Below are positions 20,014-29,963 of a stretch of DNA of 64,000 bases, one piece after another. The position numbers were made by a program, and so were the translations under genes. Source of the stretch: Aureibaculum algae (GTDB taxonomy: Bacteria > Bacteroidota > Bacteroidia > Flavobacteriales > Flavobacteriaceae). Position 1 is the first letter of the stretch. Each line of letters opens with the position of its first letter. A model generated the notes under the pieces. It ran no database searches and was not told where the DNA came from. It saw only the letters and a list, made by a program, of their open reading frames with translations. The stretch is from positions 3,990,001 through 4,054,000 of the forward strand of contig NZ_CP040749.1 in assembly GCF_006065315.1 (NCBI RefSeq), read 5' to 3'.

Positions 20014-20205
20014 TTACTGTACTTCTCTTTTAGTTAATTCTGTGGCTAATCTTGCAACTGTCTTTCTTAAATCTTTCAGTTGAATTGGATTCTCAAGTGG
20101 AGTGATAGCGTGTGCCATTTTAAGATCTGAATAGTTCTTTTTTACTCCTGCCAATTTTTCCTGTATATCTGCTACAGCTAATTCTTTAATTTCTGATTGT
20201 TTCAT
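20014..20205 (-). CDS. rpmC: 50S ribosomal protein L29
   Basis: 63-residue two-helix protein near the tunnel exit, a docking site for nascent-chain factors in E. coli. It starts [18 protein letters not shown] and contains the end signature [17 protein letters not shown]. Confidence 0.96.
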   Translation of the reverse strand: MKQSEIKELAVADIQEKLAGVKKNYSDLKMAHAITPLENPIQLKDLRKTVARLATELTKREVQ

Positions 20206-20216
20206 CTCTTATGCTT

Positions 20217-20651
20217 TTAGGCCTCGTTTTCCTCGTAATCTCTTGCGATAATAAATTTTGTTCTTACAGGTAGTTTCTGTGCTGCTAATCTCAGTGCTTC
20301 TTTAGCAACTTCGATTGATACACCTCCTATTTCGAATAAAATTCTACCTGGTTTTACCACAGCTACAAAATATTCTGGAGCACCTTTACCTTTACCCATA
20401 CGTACCTCTAAAGGCTTTTTCGTAATAGGTTTGTCTGGAAATATTTTAATCCAAATACTTCCTTGTCTTTTCATATAACGCGTTGCTGCAATACGAGCTG
20501 CCTCAATCTGACGTGATGTAAGTAGGTCTTGATCTAAAGATTTTATACCGAACATACCGTTTGAAAGTCTATGACCTCTTTGGGCATTCCCTTTCATGTT
20601 CCCTTTAGCCTTCTGTACTTTACGATATTTCGTTCTTTTTGGTTGTAACAT
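20217..20651 (-). CDS. rplP: 50S ribosomal protein L16
   Basis: A-site-proximal large-subunit protein. The 144 residues start [17 protein letters not shown] and include [17 protein letters not shown] and [19 protein letters not shown]. The arginine equivalent to E. coli Arg81, hydroxylated there, lies in the RMGKGKG motif. Confidence 0.97.
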   Translation of the reverse strand: MLQPKRTKYRKVQKAKGNMKGNAQRGHRLSNGMFGIKSLDQDLLTSRQIEAARIAATRYMKRQGSIWIKIFPDKPITKKPLEVRMGKGKGAPEYFVAVVKPGRILFEIGGVSIEVAKEALRLAAQKLPVRTKFIIARDYEENEA

Positions 20652-20670
20652 TTCTTAAAACTTTAAAAAA

Positions 20671-21387
20671 TTATTTTCTTCTTTGAGGCTTTCTTCCTCC
20701 ACCTTTGTGACCACCTTTACCTTGTTTCTTAGACAAGCCAACTAATGGAGACAATTCTCTTTTGCCATACACTTCACCTTTCATAATCCATACTTTAACA
20801 CCTATTCTTCCATAAGTAGTATGAGATTCTACTAAAGCATAATCAATATCAGCTCTAAATGTAGAAAGAGGTATTCTTCCTTCTTTATAAGATTCTGAAC
20901 GTGCCATTTCTGCTCCATTTAAACGACCTGAAATTTGTACCTTAATACCTTCAGCATTCATTCTAATTGTTGCAGCAATAGCCATTTTAATTGCTCTTCT
21001 ATAAGATATTCTATTTTCAATTTGACGTGCAATACTAGTTGCTACTAAAAAAGCATCTAATTCAGGACGTTTAATTTCAAAAATATTTATCTGTACTTCT
21101 TTACCAGTAATCTTTTTAAGTTCTTCTTTCAACTTATCAACTTCTTGACCACCTTTTCCAATAATAATTCCAGGACGAGCCGTAGTAATTGTTATCGTTA
21201 TCAATTTAAGTGTACGTTCTATAATAACTCTAGCAACACTTGCTTTAGCCAATCTAGTGTGTACGTACTCTCTAATTTTATAATCTTCTGCAAGCTTATC
21301 GCCGTAGTCATTTCCACCATACCAGTTAGATTCCCATCCTCTGATAATTCCTAAACGATTTCCTATTGGATTAGTTTTTTGTCCCAT
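20671..21387 (-). CDS. rpsC: 30S ribosomal protein S3
   Basis: mRNA-entry-channel protein with helicase-assisting role. The 238 residues have a KH type 2 domain with [18 protein letters not shown] and a C-terminal domain with [13 protein letters not shown] glycine- and lysine-rich tail ([19 protein letters not shown]) extends beyond the core. Confidence 0.97.
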   Translation of the reverse strand: MGQKTNPIGNRLGIIRGWESNWYGGNDYGDKLAEDYKIREYVHTRLAKASVARVIIERTLKLITITITTARPGIIIGKGGQEVDKLKEELKKITGKEVQINIFEIKRPELDAFLVATSIARQIENRISYRRAIKMAIAATIRMNAEGIKVQISGRLNGAEMARSESYKEGRIPLSTFRADIDYALVESHTTYGRIGVKVWIMKGEVYGKRELSPLVGLSKKQGKGGHKGGGRKPQRRK

Positions 21388-21392
21388 ACTAT

Positions 21393-21803
21393 TTACGAAT
21401 TGCTTGTATTATTTTTTTCTCCTAATATCATAGTAACATGATTAGAACGTTTTCTTATTCTATGTGCACGCCCTTGTGGAGCCGGTCTTAATCTCTTTAA
21501 CATTGCTGCACTATCAACATAAATTTCTTTTACAAATAATCCAGCATCCTCGATATTTGCATCTTCATTTTTTGCTTGCCAGTTTGCTATTGCAGACAAA
21601 GTCAACTTCTCTAAATCACGTGAAGCTGCCTTTGGACTGAATTTCAAAAGAGCTAATGCCTTTTCTACTTCAACACCTCTAATCTGATCAGCAACCAATC
21701 GCATTTTTCTTGGCGAAGTTGGACAACCATTTAACTTTGCAAAAAATTTAGTTTTGCGATCTTCTTTAAGCTGCTGTGCTCTTAATTTTTTTCGAACTCC
21801 CAT
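21393..21803 (-). CDS. rplV: 50S ribosomal protein L22
   Basis: Lines the peptide exit tunnel; its beta-hairpin is a macrolide-contact element. The 136 residues include [20 protein letters not shown] and the hairpin end [20 protein letters not shown] (given here in abbreviated form, [15 protein letters not shown]). The N-terminal basic segment ([17 protein letters not shown]) is longer than in E. coli. Confidence 0.97.
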   Translation of the reverse strand: MGVRKKLRAQQLKEDRKTKFFAKLNGCPTSPRKMRLVADQIRGVEVEKALALLKFSPKAASRDLEKLTLSAIANWQAKNEDANIEDAGLFVKEIYVDSAAMLKRLRPAPQGRAHRIRKRSNHVTMILGEKNNTSNS

Positions 21804-21806
21804 TGC

Positions 21807-22085
21807 TTATCTTTTACCTTTATTTTTCGTACCACCATGTCCTCTAAACGAACGAGTTGGTGAAAATTCTCCTAATTTATGACCTACCATGTTTTCAGTA
21901 ATATATACTGGAACAAATTGACGACCATTGTGAACTCCAATTGTTTGTCCAACAAAGTCAGGTGTAATCATTGAGGCTCTTGACCATGTTTTGATTACAG
22001 ATTTTTTTCCAGAATCTATATTAGTTTGTACTTTCTTTTCCAATTTATGGAAAACGTAAGGTCCTTTTTTTAATGAACGTGCCAT
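21807..22085 (-). CDS. rpsS: 30S ribosomal protein S19
   Basis: Head protein forming intersubunit bridges with 23S rRNA and L5. The 92 residues start [19 protein letters not shown] and include [23 protein letters not shown] with the end signature [14 protein letters not shown]. Confidence 0.97.
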   Translation of the reverse strand: MARSLKKGPYVFHKLEKKVQTNIDSGKKSVIKTWSRASMITPDFVGQTIGVHNGRQFVPVYITENMVGHKLGEFSPTRSFRGHGGTKNKGKR

Positions 22086-22094
22086 ATCTTTCTC

Positions 22095-22919
22095 TTATTT
22101 TTTTCTACGTTCTACGATATACTTATTACTCGCTTTCGTCTTAGAACGTGTTTTAAATCCTTTTGCAGGAATACCGTTTCTAGATCTTGGATGTCCACCT
22201 GAAGATTTACCTTCACCACCACCCATTGGATGATCTACTGGATTCATAACTACTGGTCTAGTTCTTGGTCTTCTACCTTGCCATCTAGATCTACCTGCTT
22301 TACCAGATACTTCCAATTGATGATCTGAATTAGATACAACACCTATAGTTGCTTTACATGTAAGTAAAATTAATCTTACTTCACTAGAAGGCATTTTGAT
22401 TGTTCCATATTTCCCTTCTCTTGCAATTAACTGAGCAAAAGAACCTGCACTACGAGCAATAACTGCTCCTTGACCAGGATGTAATTCAATACAAGAAATT
22501 ATTGTACCTAATGGTAAATCTTTTAAGATTTTAGCATTACCTACCTCTGGCGTTGCTTTCTCTCCAGATAATACTGTTTGTCCAACCTGTAAACCAGCTT
22601 GAGCAATTACATATCTTTTTTCACCATCAGCATAATTTAATAAAGCGATATAAGCAGTACGATTAGGATCATACTCTATAGACTTTACTGTAGCTGGTAT
22701 ACCGTCTTTCTCTCTTTTAAAATCGATAATACGGTATCTTTTTTTATGACCACCACCCAAATATCGCATGGTCATCTTTCCTCCACTATTTCTACCACCA
22801 GATCTTTTTTTCGGTGCTAACAAACTCTTTTCAGGCTTGTCAGTAGTTAACGTTTCAAAAGTATTTAATACTTTATGACGTTGACCTGGAGTTACTGGTT
22901 TTAATTTTCTTAATGACAT
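22095..22919 (-). CDS. rplB: 50S ribosomal protein L2
   Basis: Conserved 23S rRNA binder near the peptidyl transferase centre. The 274 residues have the OB-fold and SH3-like domains ([35 protein letters not shown]) and the invariant C-terminal motif [19 protein letters not shown] with the histidine thought to aid catalysis. Confidence 0.98.
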   Translation of the reverse strand: MSLRKLKPVTPGQRHKVLNTFETLTTDKPEKSLLAPKKRSGGRNSGGKMTMRYLGGGHKKRYRIIDFKREKDGIPATVKSIEYDPNRTAYIALLNYADGEKRYVIAQAGLQVGQTVLSGEKATPEVGNAKILKDLPLGTIISCIELHPGQGAVIARSAGSFAQLIAREGKYGTIKMPSSEVRLILLTCKATIGVVSNSDHQLEVSGKAGRSRWQGRRPRTRPVVMNPVDHPMGGGEGKSSGGHPRSRNGIPAKGFKTRSKTKASNKYIVERRKK

Positions 22920-22930
22920 CTTTTTTCGTC

Positions 22931-23221
22931 TTAAATATTGCTATAAAAATCTATGCTATCTCCGTCAGCTAATTCAATAATAGCTTTTTTATAAGCTCCT
23001 ATTTTACCTGTAACAACCCCTTTTTTGGTAAATTTTGTATTACGTTTTACCGGGTAATTCAAAGTTCTAACTTTACTAACTGAAACACCATAAGTGCTCT
23101 CAACAGCATTCTTTATCTCTATCTTATTTGCACGCTTATCAACCTCAAACGTGAATCTATTATGCAATTCACTCAGTTCGTTTGCTTTTTCCGTAATAAT
23201 TGGTTTTATTAAAATGCTCAT
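22931..23221 (-). CDS. rplW: 50S ribosomal protein L23
   Basis: Tunnel-exit protein that docks trigger factor and SRP. I place the start at the ATG at 23221 ([17 protein letters not shown], 96 residues), which matches the usual L23 N terminus and leaves 4 bases to the rplD stop. An in-frame ATG at 23248 would add 9 residues (MNQILASNS) and overlap rplD, which is less likely. [15 protein letters not shown] closes the protein. Confidence 0.94.
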   Translation of the reverse strand: MSILIKPIITEKANELSELHNRFTFEVDKRANKIEIKNAVESTYGVSVSKVRTLNYPVKRNTKFTKKGVVTGKIGAYKKAIIELADGDSIDFYSNI

Positions 23222-23225
23222 GCTA

Positions 23226-23855
23226 TTACTTGCTAAGATTTGATTCAATTTCTCCTATACTTCCTTCCGTAAGAACAATTTTATTTGCGTTAAGCATTCC
23301 GTAAGTGCTTAATGATGAAGCGTTTACAACGCTAGTGCCTTTTAAATTGCGAGAGGACAAATATACATTTTTATTTGAAGCATCCAACACAAACAACGTT
23401 TTTTTGTTATTTAGCTCTAAAGCATTTAAAACATTTGTAAAGTTTTTTGTTTTTGGAGCATCAAATTCAAAGTTCTCTACAACAACAATATTGTTGTCTT
23501 TTGCTTTGATTGATAGTGCTGATTGTCTAGCTAATCGTTTTAAACCTTTATTCAATTTAAAACTATAACTTCTAGGTCTAGGGCCAAAAATTCTACCACC
23601 ACCTCTAAAAACTGGAGATTTAATAGAACCTGCACGTGCTGTACCTGTACCTTTTTGTTTCTTTATCTTTCTAGTACTACCTTTTATCTCAGCTCTTTCT
23701 TTCGCTTTGTGAGTACCTTGTCTTTGATTTGCTAAAAATTGCTTAACATCTAAATAAACAGCATGCTTATTTGGTTCTATTGCAAAAATCGCATCTGAAA
23801 GCTCAACTTTTCTTCCAGTTTTTTTCCCGTTGATATCTATAACTTCTACTTTCAT
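23226..23855 (-). CDS. rplD: 50S ribosomal protein L4
   Basis: Tunnel-lining protein; in E. coli L4 also represses the S10 operon through its leader. The 209 residues include the tunnel loop with [20 protein letters not shown] and [21 protein letters not shown] (in parts), and [21 protein letters not shown]. The start overlaps the rplC stop by one base. The hairpin in the rpsJ-rplC spacer upstream is the only candidate attenuator for L4 feedback here. Confidence 0.97.
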   Translation of the reverse strand: MKVEVIDINGKKTGRKVELSDAIFAIEPNKHAVYLDVKQFLANQRQGTHKAKERAEIKGSTRKIKKQKGTGTARAGSIKSPVFRGGGRIFGPRPRSYSFKLNKGLKRLARQSALSIKAKDNNIVVVENFEFDAPKTKNFTNVLNALELNNKKTLFVLDASNKNVYLSSRNLKGTSVVNASSLSTYGMLNANKIVLTEGSIGEIESNLSK

Positions 23856-24472
23856 TATTTCTGAATAGTTATGTAAGCGTTTTTATGACCAGGAATAGCT
23901 CCTTTAACTACGATAAGATTCTTTTCAGCTATTACTTTTAAAACTCTTAAATTTTGAACTTTCACTTTATCACCACCCATTCTACCGGCCATTCTCATAC
24001 CCTTAAATACTCTTGCAGGATAAGATGCTGCACCTATAGAACCAGGAGCTCTAAGACGGTTATGTTGACCGTGAGTTGCTTGACCAACACCACCAAAACC
24101 GTGACGTTTTACAACCCCTTGAAAGCCTTTACCTTTAGAGGTACCAGCAACATCAACAAATTCACCTTCTTTAAAGTGTTCTACAGTGATTGAATCACCT
24201 AATTTGTACTCCTCATCAAAACCTTGAAATTCAGCAACGCGACTTTTGGCAGTTGTTCCAGCTTTCTTAAAGTGTCCTTTTAACGCTTTAGTTGTCTGCT
24301 TTTCTGCTTTGTCATCGAAACCTAGTTGTAAGGCTTCATAGCCGTCAACTTCTTTGGTTCTGACTTGGGTAACTACACACGGACCTGCTTCGATAACCGT
24401 ACAAGGAATATTTTTCCCGTTGTCATCAAAAATACTGGTCATTCCAATTTTTCTTCCTATTAACCCAGACAT
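23855..24472 (-). CDS. rplC: 50S ribosomal protein L3
   Basis: Early-assembly 23S rRNA protein reaching the peptidyl transferase centre. The 205 residues start [19 protein letters not shown] and include [21 protein letters not shown] and [20 protein letters not shown]. The glutamine methylated in E. coli L3 has an equivalent in [17 protein letters not shown]. It is preceded by the longest gap in the array (153 bases), which holds a terminator-like hairpin. Confidence 0.97.
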   Translation of the reverse strand: MSGLIGRKIGMTSIFDDNGKNIPCTVIEAGPCVVTQVRTKEVDGYEALQLGFDDKAEKQTTKALKGHFKKAGTTAKSRVAEFQGFDEEYKLGDSITVEHFKEGEFVDVAGTSKGKGFQGVVKRHGFGGVGQATHGQHNRLRAPGSIGAASYPARVFKGMRMAGRMGGDKVKVQNLRVLKVIAEKNLIVVKGAIPGHKNAYITIQK

Positions 24473-24515
24473 TTTACTTATTTATTAATTAATTATTATT
24501 TACTTACTTTTTTTC

Positions 24516-24546
24516 CAAAAAAATAGGGTCAAAAATAATTCAACCC
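24516..24546 (-). promoter_or_regulatory. Terminator-like hairpin between rpsJ and rplC (possible attenuator)
   Basis: On the minus strand GGGTTGAA (24546-24539) pairs with TTTTGACCC (to 24526), six Watson-Crick and two G-U pairs, and is followed by TATTTTTTT. That is the form of an intrinsic terminator, yet it lies inside the operon 50 bases before rplC. It could attenuate readthrough into the S10-spc-alpha part. Biological use is inferred. Confidence 0.5.
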
Positions 24547-24625
24547 TGAATGTATTTTTTTCCGTTTTTCCCTCGTCAACCGCTTAGGACATGTTGAGAT
24601 ACAAATAAATTGCATCCCTTAATAA

Positions 24626-24931
24626 TTATACTTTGATCTCTACTTCAACACCACTTGGCAATTCTAGCTTCATTAAAGCATCAATTGTTTTTGATGATGA
24701 ACTGTAAATATCTAATAATCTTTTATAAGAACTTAATTGAAATTGCTCTCTAGATTTTTTATTTACGTGTGGTGATCTTAATACTGTAAATATTTTCTTG
24801 TGTGTTGGTAATGGAATTGGCCCATTAATAACAGCACCTGTACTCTTAACTGTTTTTACGATTTTCTCAGCAGATTTATCTACTAAATTATGATCGTAAG
24901 ATTTTAATTTTATTCTAATTTTTTGACTCAT
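24626..24931 (-). CDS. rpsJ: 30S ribosomal protein S10
   Basis: Head protein and, as NusE, a partner of NusB in antitermination. The 101 residues include [20 protein letters not shown] and [28 protein letters not shown] (core [19 protein letters not shown]). It is grouped with fusA (18-base gap) and separated from rplC by 153 bases, so it belongs more to the str part here than to the S10 part. Confidence 0.97.
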   Translation of the reverse strand: MSQKIRIKLKSYDHNLVDKSAEKIVKTVKSTGAVINGPIPLPTHKKIFTVLRSPHVNKKSREQFQLSSYKRLLDIYSSSSKTIDALMKLELPSGVEVEIKV

Positions 24932-24949
24932 CTTTGTCTATTTAGTAAA

Positions 24950-27073
24950 TTAACCTTGTGCTTTTTTAATTACATCAGCAGAAATATTAGATGGAGTTGC
25001 TTCATAATGTGAAAACTCCATTGTCGATGTAGCTCTACCTGATGACAATGTTCTTAAAGATGTAACATAACCAAACATTTCTGATAATGGTACTGTTCCT
25101 TTAATCACTTTTGCACCTGCTCTATCTGACATACTTACTACCTGACCTCTTCTTCTATTTAAGTCACCTACAATATCACCCATGTTCTCTTCTGGTGTAA
25201 GCACTTCCATTTTCATTATAGGCTCCATGATTACCGCACCTGCCGCCTTAGCCGCTGATTTATAACCCATTTTTGCTGCTAATTCAAAAGATAATGCATC
25301 TGAATCCACAGGGTGAAAAGATCCATCTTTCAATGTAATTTTCATTGAATCCATCTCATAACCAGCTAAAGGTCCGTTCTTCATTGCTGCTGCAAAACCT
25401 TTTTCTACAGAAGGAATAAATTCTTTTGGAATACGTCCACCTTTAATAACATCAATAAACTGTAAACCTTCACCTACAAAATCTTCATCAACTGGTCCCA
25501 TTTCAAATACAATGTCAGCAAACTTACCACGTCCACCAGATTGTTTCTTATAAACTTCTCTAGTTTCTGCACTTTTTGTTAATGCTTCTTTATACTCTAC
25601 TTGAGGCTCACCTTGATCTACCTCTACTTTAAATTCACGACGTAATCTATCAACAATAATATCTAAGTGAAGTTCTCCCATACCAGAAATAATGGTTTGT
25701 CCAGAAGCTTCATCTGTTCTCACTGTAAATGTTGGATCTTCTTCAGCTAATTTACCTAAAGCCACTCCAAGCTTATCAACATCAACTTTTGTTTTAGGCT
25801 CCACTGCGATACCAATTACTGGATCAGGAAAATCCATTGATTCTAAAACAATAGGATGTTTCTCATCTGATAAGGTATCACCAGTTTTAATACTTTTAAA
25901 ACCAACAGCTGCACCAATATCTCCAGCCTCAATATAATCAATTGCATTTTGCTTATTAGCATGCATCTGATAGATACGAGAAATACGTTCTTTTTTACCA
26001 GAACGATTGTTCAATACATATGAACCAGCATCTAAATGCCCTGAATACGCTCTAAAAAATGCTAAACGTCCTACAAAAGGATCCGTTGCAATTTTAAAAG
26101 CTAACGCAGCAAATGGTTCTTTTACGTCTGGCTTTCTTTCAATTTTTTCACCTGTATCTGGATCAGTACCTACAATAGCATCTTTATCTAAAGGTGAAGG
26201 TAAATAACGACAAACTGCATCTAATAAGAATTGAACTCCTTTATTTTTAAATGCCGAACCACATATCATTGGTATGATTGCCATATCCATAACCGCAGCT
26301 CTTAGTGCAGCATGTACTTCATCTTCAGTAATTGAATCTTCATCTTCCATGAACTTTTCTAATAAGTTCTCATCATAACTAGCAACTTCTTCAATCAATA
26401 AAGCTCTATGTTTTCTTGCATCTTCTTTTAAATCTTCAGGAATATCAACTACATCAAAAGTAGCACCCATATTTTCCTCATGCCATATAATTGCTCTGTT
26501 CTTAACTAGATCAACTACACCTTTAAAATCTCCTTCTTCACCAATAGGTAAAACGATAGGAACTGCATTAGAACCTAACATTTCTTTTACCTGTCTGTTT
26601 ACCATCATAAAGTCTGAGCCTTGACGATCCATTTTATTAACGAATCCAATTCTTGGTACTTTATAATTATCAGCTAACCTCCAGTTTGTTTCAGACTGTG
26701 GCTCAACACCATCAACTGCCGAAAACAAAAACACCAACCCATCAAGTACTCTCAACGAACGATTTACCTCTACGGTAAAATCAACGTGACCAGGAGTATC
26801 AATAATGTTACAGTGATAACTTTTTGATTCAGGAGTTGGTTCACCATTCAAACGTGGAAAAACCCATTCACAAGTAGTTGCAGCAGAAGTAATTGTAATA
26901 CCTCTTTCTTGCTCTTGCTCCATCCAGTCCATTGTTGCTGCACCATCATGTACCTCACCAATTTTGTGAGAAACACCAGTGTAAAACAACACACGTTCTG
27001 TAGTTGTAGTTTTCCCCGCATCAATATGAGCGGCAATACCTATATTCCTTGTATATTTTAAATCTCTTGCCAT
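24950..27073 (-). CDS. fusA: Elongation factor G
   Basis: Ribosomal translocase GTPase. The 707 residues have the five EF-G domains. GTPase motifs are [10 protein letters not shown] (15-24), DTPGHVDF and [10 protein letters not shown]. The domain IV segment with [21 protein letters not shown] [17 protein letters not shown] and the C-terminal [25 protein letters not shown] end ([16 protein letters not shown]) are present. tuf does not follow it, so EF-Tu is encoded elsewhere, as is usual in Bacteroidota. Confidence 0.98.
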   Translation of the reverse strand: MARDLKYTRNIGIAAHIDAGKTTTTERVLFYTGVSHKIGEVHDGAATMDWMEQEQERGITITSAATTCEWVFPRLNGEPTPESKSYHCNIIDTPGHVDFTVEVNRSLRVLDGLVFLFSAVDGVEPQSETNWRLADNYKVPRIGFVNKMDRQGSDFMMVNRQVKEMLGSNAVPIVLPIGEEGDFKGVVDLVKNRAIIWHEENMGATFDVVDIPEDLKEDARKHRALLIEEVASYDENLLEKFMEDEDSITEDEVHAALRAAVMDMAIIPMICGSAFKNKGVQFLLDAVCRYLPSPLDKDAIVGTDPDTGEKIERKPDVKEPFAALAFKIATDPFVGRLAFFRAYSGHLDAGSYVLNNRSGKKERISRIYQMHANKQNAIDYIEAGDIGAAVGFKSIKTGDTLSDEKHPIVLESMDFPDPVIGIAVEPKTKVDVDKLGVALGKLAEEDPTFTVRTDEASGQTIISGMGELHLDIIVDRLRREFKVEVDQGEPQVEYKEALTKSAETREVYKKQSGGRGKFADIVFEMGPVDEDFVGEGLQFIDVIKGGRIPKEFIPSVEKGFAAAMKNGPLAGYEMDSMKITLKDGSFHPVDSDALSFELAAKMGYKSAAKAAGAVIMEPIMKMEVLTPEENMGDIVGDLNRRRGQVVSMSDRAGAKVIKGTVPLSEMFGYVTSLRTLSSGRATSTMEFSHYEATPSNISADVIKKAQG

Positions 27074-27076
27074 TTC

Positions 27077-27553
27077 TTAAAATCTAAAGTGTGAAAACGC
27101 TTTATTAGCTTCCGCCATTTTATGCACATCAGTTCTTTTCTTAACTGCCGCACCTTCCTCTTTAGCCGCAGCTAAAACTTCATTTGCTAAACGTTGAGCC
27201 ATAGATTTTTCATTACGTTTTCTAGAATATGAAATCATCCATTTCATAGCCATAGAAACTTTTCTATCTGGTCTAATTTGCATTGGTATTTGAAATGTTG
27301 CACCACCCACTCTTCTACTTCTTACTTCAACATGCGGCATAACGTTAGATAACGCTTCTTTCCAAACTTCTAAAGATGTTTTCTCTTCGTCTTGTTTTTT
27401 CTCTTCAACGATATCCATCGCATCATAAAAAACTTTAAACGCTACTGACTTTTTACCGTCCTTCATTAAATTATTTACAAAACGAGTTACCAGCTGATCT
27501 TGAAATCTTGGATCTGGCAACAAATGTCTTTTCTTTGCACTTCTTTTTCTCAT
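27077..27553 (-). CDS. rpsG: 30S ribosomal protein S7
   Basis: Nucleates 30S head assembly and sits at the E site; in E. coli it represses the str operon. The 158 residues start MRKRSAKKRHLLPDPRF and include VEVRSRRVGGATFQIPMQI. It ends 3 bases before fusA. Confidence 0.98.
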   Translation of the reverse strand: MRKRSAKKRHLLPDPRFQDQLVTRFVNNLMKDGKKSVAFKVFYDAMDIVEEKKQDEEKTSLEVWKEALSNVMPHVEVRSRRVGGATFQIPMQIRPDRKVSMAMKWMISYSRKRNEKSMAQRLANEVLAAAKEEGAAVKKRTDVHKMAEANKAFSHFRF

Positions 27554-27578
27554 TACTTCTTACATTAAAGCGTTAAAA

Positions 27579-27953
27579 TTATTTCTTAGGACGTTTAGTT
27601 CCGTATTTAGAACGTCTTTGTGTTCGTCCTTCAACCCCTGCAGTATCTAAAGCACCACGAACTACGTGATATTTTACCCCAGGCAAATCTTTTACTCTTC
27701 CTCCTCTAACTAATACTATCGAGTGCTCTTGTAAATTATGTCCTTCACCAGGTATGTATGCATTCACCTCATTACCATTAGTCAACCTTACCCTAGCTAC
27801 TTTTCTCATAGCAGAATTTGGTTTTTTTGGTGTAGTAGTGTAAACACGTGTACATACGCCTCTTCTTTGTGGACAAGAATTTAATGCAGCCGATTTGTTC
27901 TTCTTAGTTATTTGGGTTCTTCCCTTGCGTACTAATTGCTGTATAGTTGGCAT
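27579..27953 (-). CDS. rpsL: 30S ribosomal protein S12
   Basis: Decoding-centre protein, the classic streptomycin-resistance locus. The 124 residues start [18 protein letters not shown]. The [14 protein letters not shown] motif carries the lysine corresponding to E. coli Lys42, and [15 protein letters not shown] carries the Lys87 equivalent with the methylthiolated aspartate (D in KDLPG). Both lysines are wild type, so streptomycin sensitivity at this site is expected. It is the first gene of the array. Confidence 0.98.
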   Translation of the reverse strand: MPTIQQLVRKGRTQITKKNKSAALNSCPQRRGVCTRVYTTTPKKPNSAMRKVARVRLTNGNEVNAYIPGEGHNLQEHSIVLVRGGRVKDLPGVKYHVVRGALDTAGVEGRTQRRSKYGTKRPKK

Positions 27954-28007
27954 ATAAATTAATTGTTATTTTACTTATTAAAAATAAACCTCTTTTTTAA
28001 GAGTGTG

Positions 28008-28038
28008 CAAATGTATAAATAATTTCTGTTTCTACAAA
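28008..28038 (-). promoter_or_regulatory. Promoter of the str-S10-spc-alpha array
   Basis: On the minus strand TTTG (28038-28035), a 19-base spacer, and TACATTTG (28015-28008) match the full Bacteroidetes promoter consensus. The leader to rpsL is about 50 bases and includes a small hairpin CTCTT-AAAA-AAGAG (27990-28003). This is the strongest promoter match in the window. Confidence 0.8.
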
Positions 28039-28109
28039 CAGGTGTTGCCTAAAATTTATCATCATTTTAAAAACATTTTCAAATAAGTCCATTTTTAACA
28101 GTTTTAAAC

Positions 28110-28117
28110 TAATTTTG
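28110..28117 (+). promoter_or_regulatory. -7 box for the Omp85-type gene
   Basis: TAATTTTG is a perfect TAnnTTTG, 7 bases before the TTG start at 28125. The transcript would have almost no leader. There is no TTTG at the expected -33 position. Confidence 0.5.
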
Positions 28118-28124
28118 AACCGAT

Positions 28125-29804
28125 TTGAAACAGAAATTTACACCATATATATATATACTCTTTTTAATCCTCTTTTTTAATCATTGTCATGGTCAAAAAA
28201 TAGAATTGAATATTTCTTCCATTGACAGCACTTCAACATGGTTTTTACAAAATATACATTACCAAAAGCGTCATTTTACGGAAAAATCAATATTTACAAC
28301 TTTAGATTCTATAAGAAGTGAAATTGAAAAATCTGGCTTTTTAAATCATAGCATTGACAGCCTGATAAAAACCGATAGTAGCTATACAGCCTATTTTAAT
28401 CTCAGAAATCAAATTCAAAACATTAGAATCTATTTTGATAAAAAAGAAATTAATCAATATCAACTATCCACTAATTCAAAAAACGCAACCTCAAACTATT
28501 TTGAAGTACAGCCATCAAAACTGACAAACACCTTACATCAAATTACCAATTCACTCGAAAAAGAAGGTAAATCATTTTCTGAAGTTTCATTAAAAAATAT
28601 CACCATTAAAAATGACACATTAATTGAATCACACCTATTCATTAAAAAATCTACCGCTAGAAAAATTGACAAGGTAATTCTAAATGGCTATAGTAATTTC
28701 CCAAAAACTTTTCTTATTCATAAATTAGGAATAGAAAAAAACACTGTATTTAGTAAACAAAAAATTGACAAAGCATCATCTGCAATTAATTTCATTCCTT
28801 TTGTTTCTGAAACAAAACCTCCTGAAGTGCTTTTTACAAAAGACTCAACAATCGTTTATTTAAATCTAAAAAAAGAAAATGCAAACAAATTTGACGGATT
28901 AATTGGTTTCACCTCCAATGAAACCGGAAAAGGACTTTCTCTTAATGGTTATTTGGACTTATCATTAAACAATCTTTTCAATTCGGGTGAAAACTTAAAT
29001 CTAATCTGGAAGAATAATGGTAATAATAGACAAGTATTTAATCTAGACATTTCACTACCCTTTGCGTTCAACTCAAAATTATCTCCATATCTAGCTCTAA
29101 ATATATATAAACAAGATTCTTCCTTTGTCAATACCTTATTTAAATTTGCACTGCCTTATCAAATTGACAATAGAAATTCTATTGGACTCTTGTTACAGTC
29201 AGAAAGCTCATTAAATTTATTGTCATACATTAACAGTAACATTGAAGATTATTCAAATTTATTCTTGGGCCTAAATTATAATTACAGCATACCACTTAAC
29301 CATAATATTTTCAAATCAAAATTCAAATTCATAATAGAAGGACTTGCTGGTAGAAGAAATGGCATCACAAAAGACAATCAAATTAAGATTCATTTAAAAA
29401 GTAACTTCTTATGGAGCTTAAACCAAAAAAATTATATTTTTATACAAAACCAAAGCAGTTTAATTAATTCTAAAAATCTTTATAACAATGAACTATTCAG
29501 AATTGGAGGTTCAAATAGTATCAGAGGGTTTGATGAGGAAAGTGTATTTGCATCATCCTATAGTACATTAAACTTAGAATATAGATACTCAACCAACAAT
29601 AGTTCCTACCTTTATTCAATAACCGATTTAGGTTATATTAATTACAATAAGGTAACTTCACAATTGTACGCTTTGGGTCTTGGGTATGCTTTTACAAGTA
29701 AATTAGGATTTATCAATTTGAGTTACGCCATAGGGGGTAATTCAAATCAAGCTATTGAATTAAATAATTCTCGCTTTCATTTAAAGATTATTAATTTTTT
29801 CTAA
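28125..29804 (+). CDS. Omp85/BamA-superfamily outer-membrane protein
   Basis: Exported beta-barrel protein of the Omp85 superfamily (BamA/TamA-like), with a signal peptide (KQKFTPYIYILFLILFF...CHG, about 1-23). It has POTRA-like repeats over roughly 30-230 (KIDKVILNGYSNFPKTFL is one strand-helix unit) and a C-terminal barrel from about 250. The barrel contains LFRIGGSNSIRGFDEES near residue 460, the GG-x-RGF signature that contacts the POTRA gate. The start is TTG: a TGA lies 9 bases upstream in frame and no in-frame ATG occurs early. At 559 residues it is shorter than BamA, so it is an accessory member; its substrate is unknown. It diverges from the ribosomal operon. Confidence 0.8.
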   Translation: MKQKFTPYIYILFLILFFNHCHGQKIELNISSIDSTSTWFLQNIHYQKRHFTEKSIFTTLDSIRSEIEKSGFLNHSIDSLIKTDSSYTAYFNLRNQIQNIRIYFDKKEINQYQLSTNSKNATSNYFEVQPSKLTNTLHQITNSLEKEGKSFSEVSLKNITIKNDTLIESHLFIKKSTARKIDKVILNGYSNFPKTFLIHKLGIEKNTVFSKQKIDKASSAINFIPFVSETKPPEVLFTKDSTIVYLNLKKENANKFDGLIGFTSNETGKGLSLNGYLDLSLNNLFNSGENLNLIWKNNGNNRQVFNLDISLPFAFNSKLSPYLALNIYKQDSSFVNTLFKFALPYQIDNRNSIGLLLQSESSLNLLSYINSNIEDYSNLFLGLNYNYSIPLNHNIFKSKFKFIIEGLAGRRNGITKDNQIKIHLKSNFLWSLNQKNYIFIQNQSSLINSKNLYNNELFRIGGSNSIRGFDEESVFASSYSTLNLEYRYSTNNSSYLYSITDLGYINYNKVTSQLYALGLGYAFTSKLGFINLSYAIGGNSNQAIELNNSRFHLKIINFF

Positions 29805-29872
29805 ATAATCAGGAGCATTTTATAGAAAACGCACCATAAAGCCGATATGACTAACAGATTCTTAGCGATACC

Positions 29873-29922
29873 TTAACATTATGTTAACTTTTTTAGTTAA
29901 AAAACTTTTTTTATTAACATAA
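29873..29922. promoter_or_regulatory. Inverted-repeat cluster upstream of susC (candidate operator)
   Basis: TTAACAT-T-ATGTTAA (29873-29887) is a perfect 7-bp palindrome. It overlaps TTAACT-TTTTT-AGTTAA (29884-29900), and a third TTAACATAA follows at 29914-29922. The cluster ends just before a near-consensus -7 box CATTTTTG (29929-29936). A regulator-binding role is inferred from position. Confidence 0.4.
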
Positions 29923-29963
29923 TTTTATCATTTTTGCGACAATTAATTCAAATAAAAATAAAC

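Noticed and set aside
23222..23248. Longer rplW starting at 23248
   Set aside because: It would overlap rplD and add nine residues not found at the usual L23 N terminus.
26848..27036. Open frames antisense or out of frame inside fusA, secY, rpsK and other core genes
   Set aside because: They lie fully within conserved genes, show no own signals and have no recognisable protein features.
29934..29963. Upstream TTG start for the first SusC gene
   Set aside because: It would place ten extra residues before a complete signal peptide and overlaps a near-consensus promoter box; the ATG at 29964 is better.
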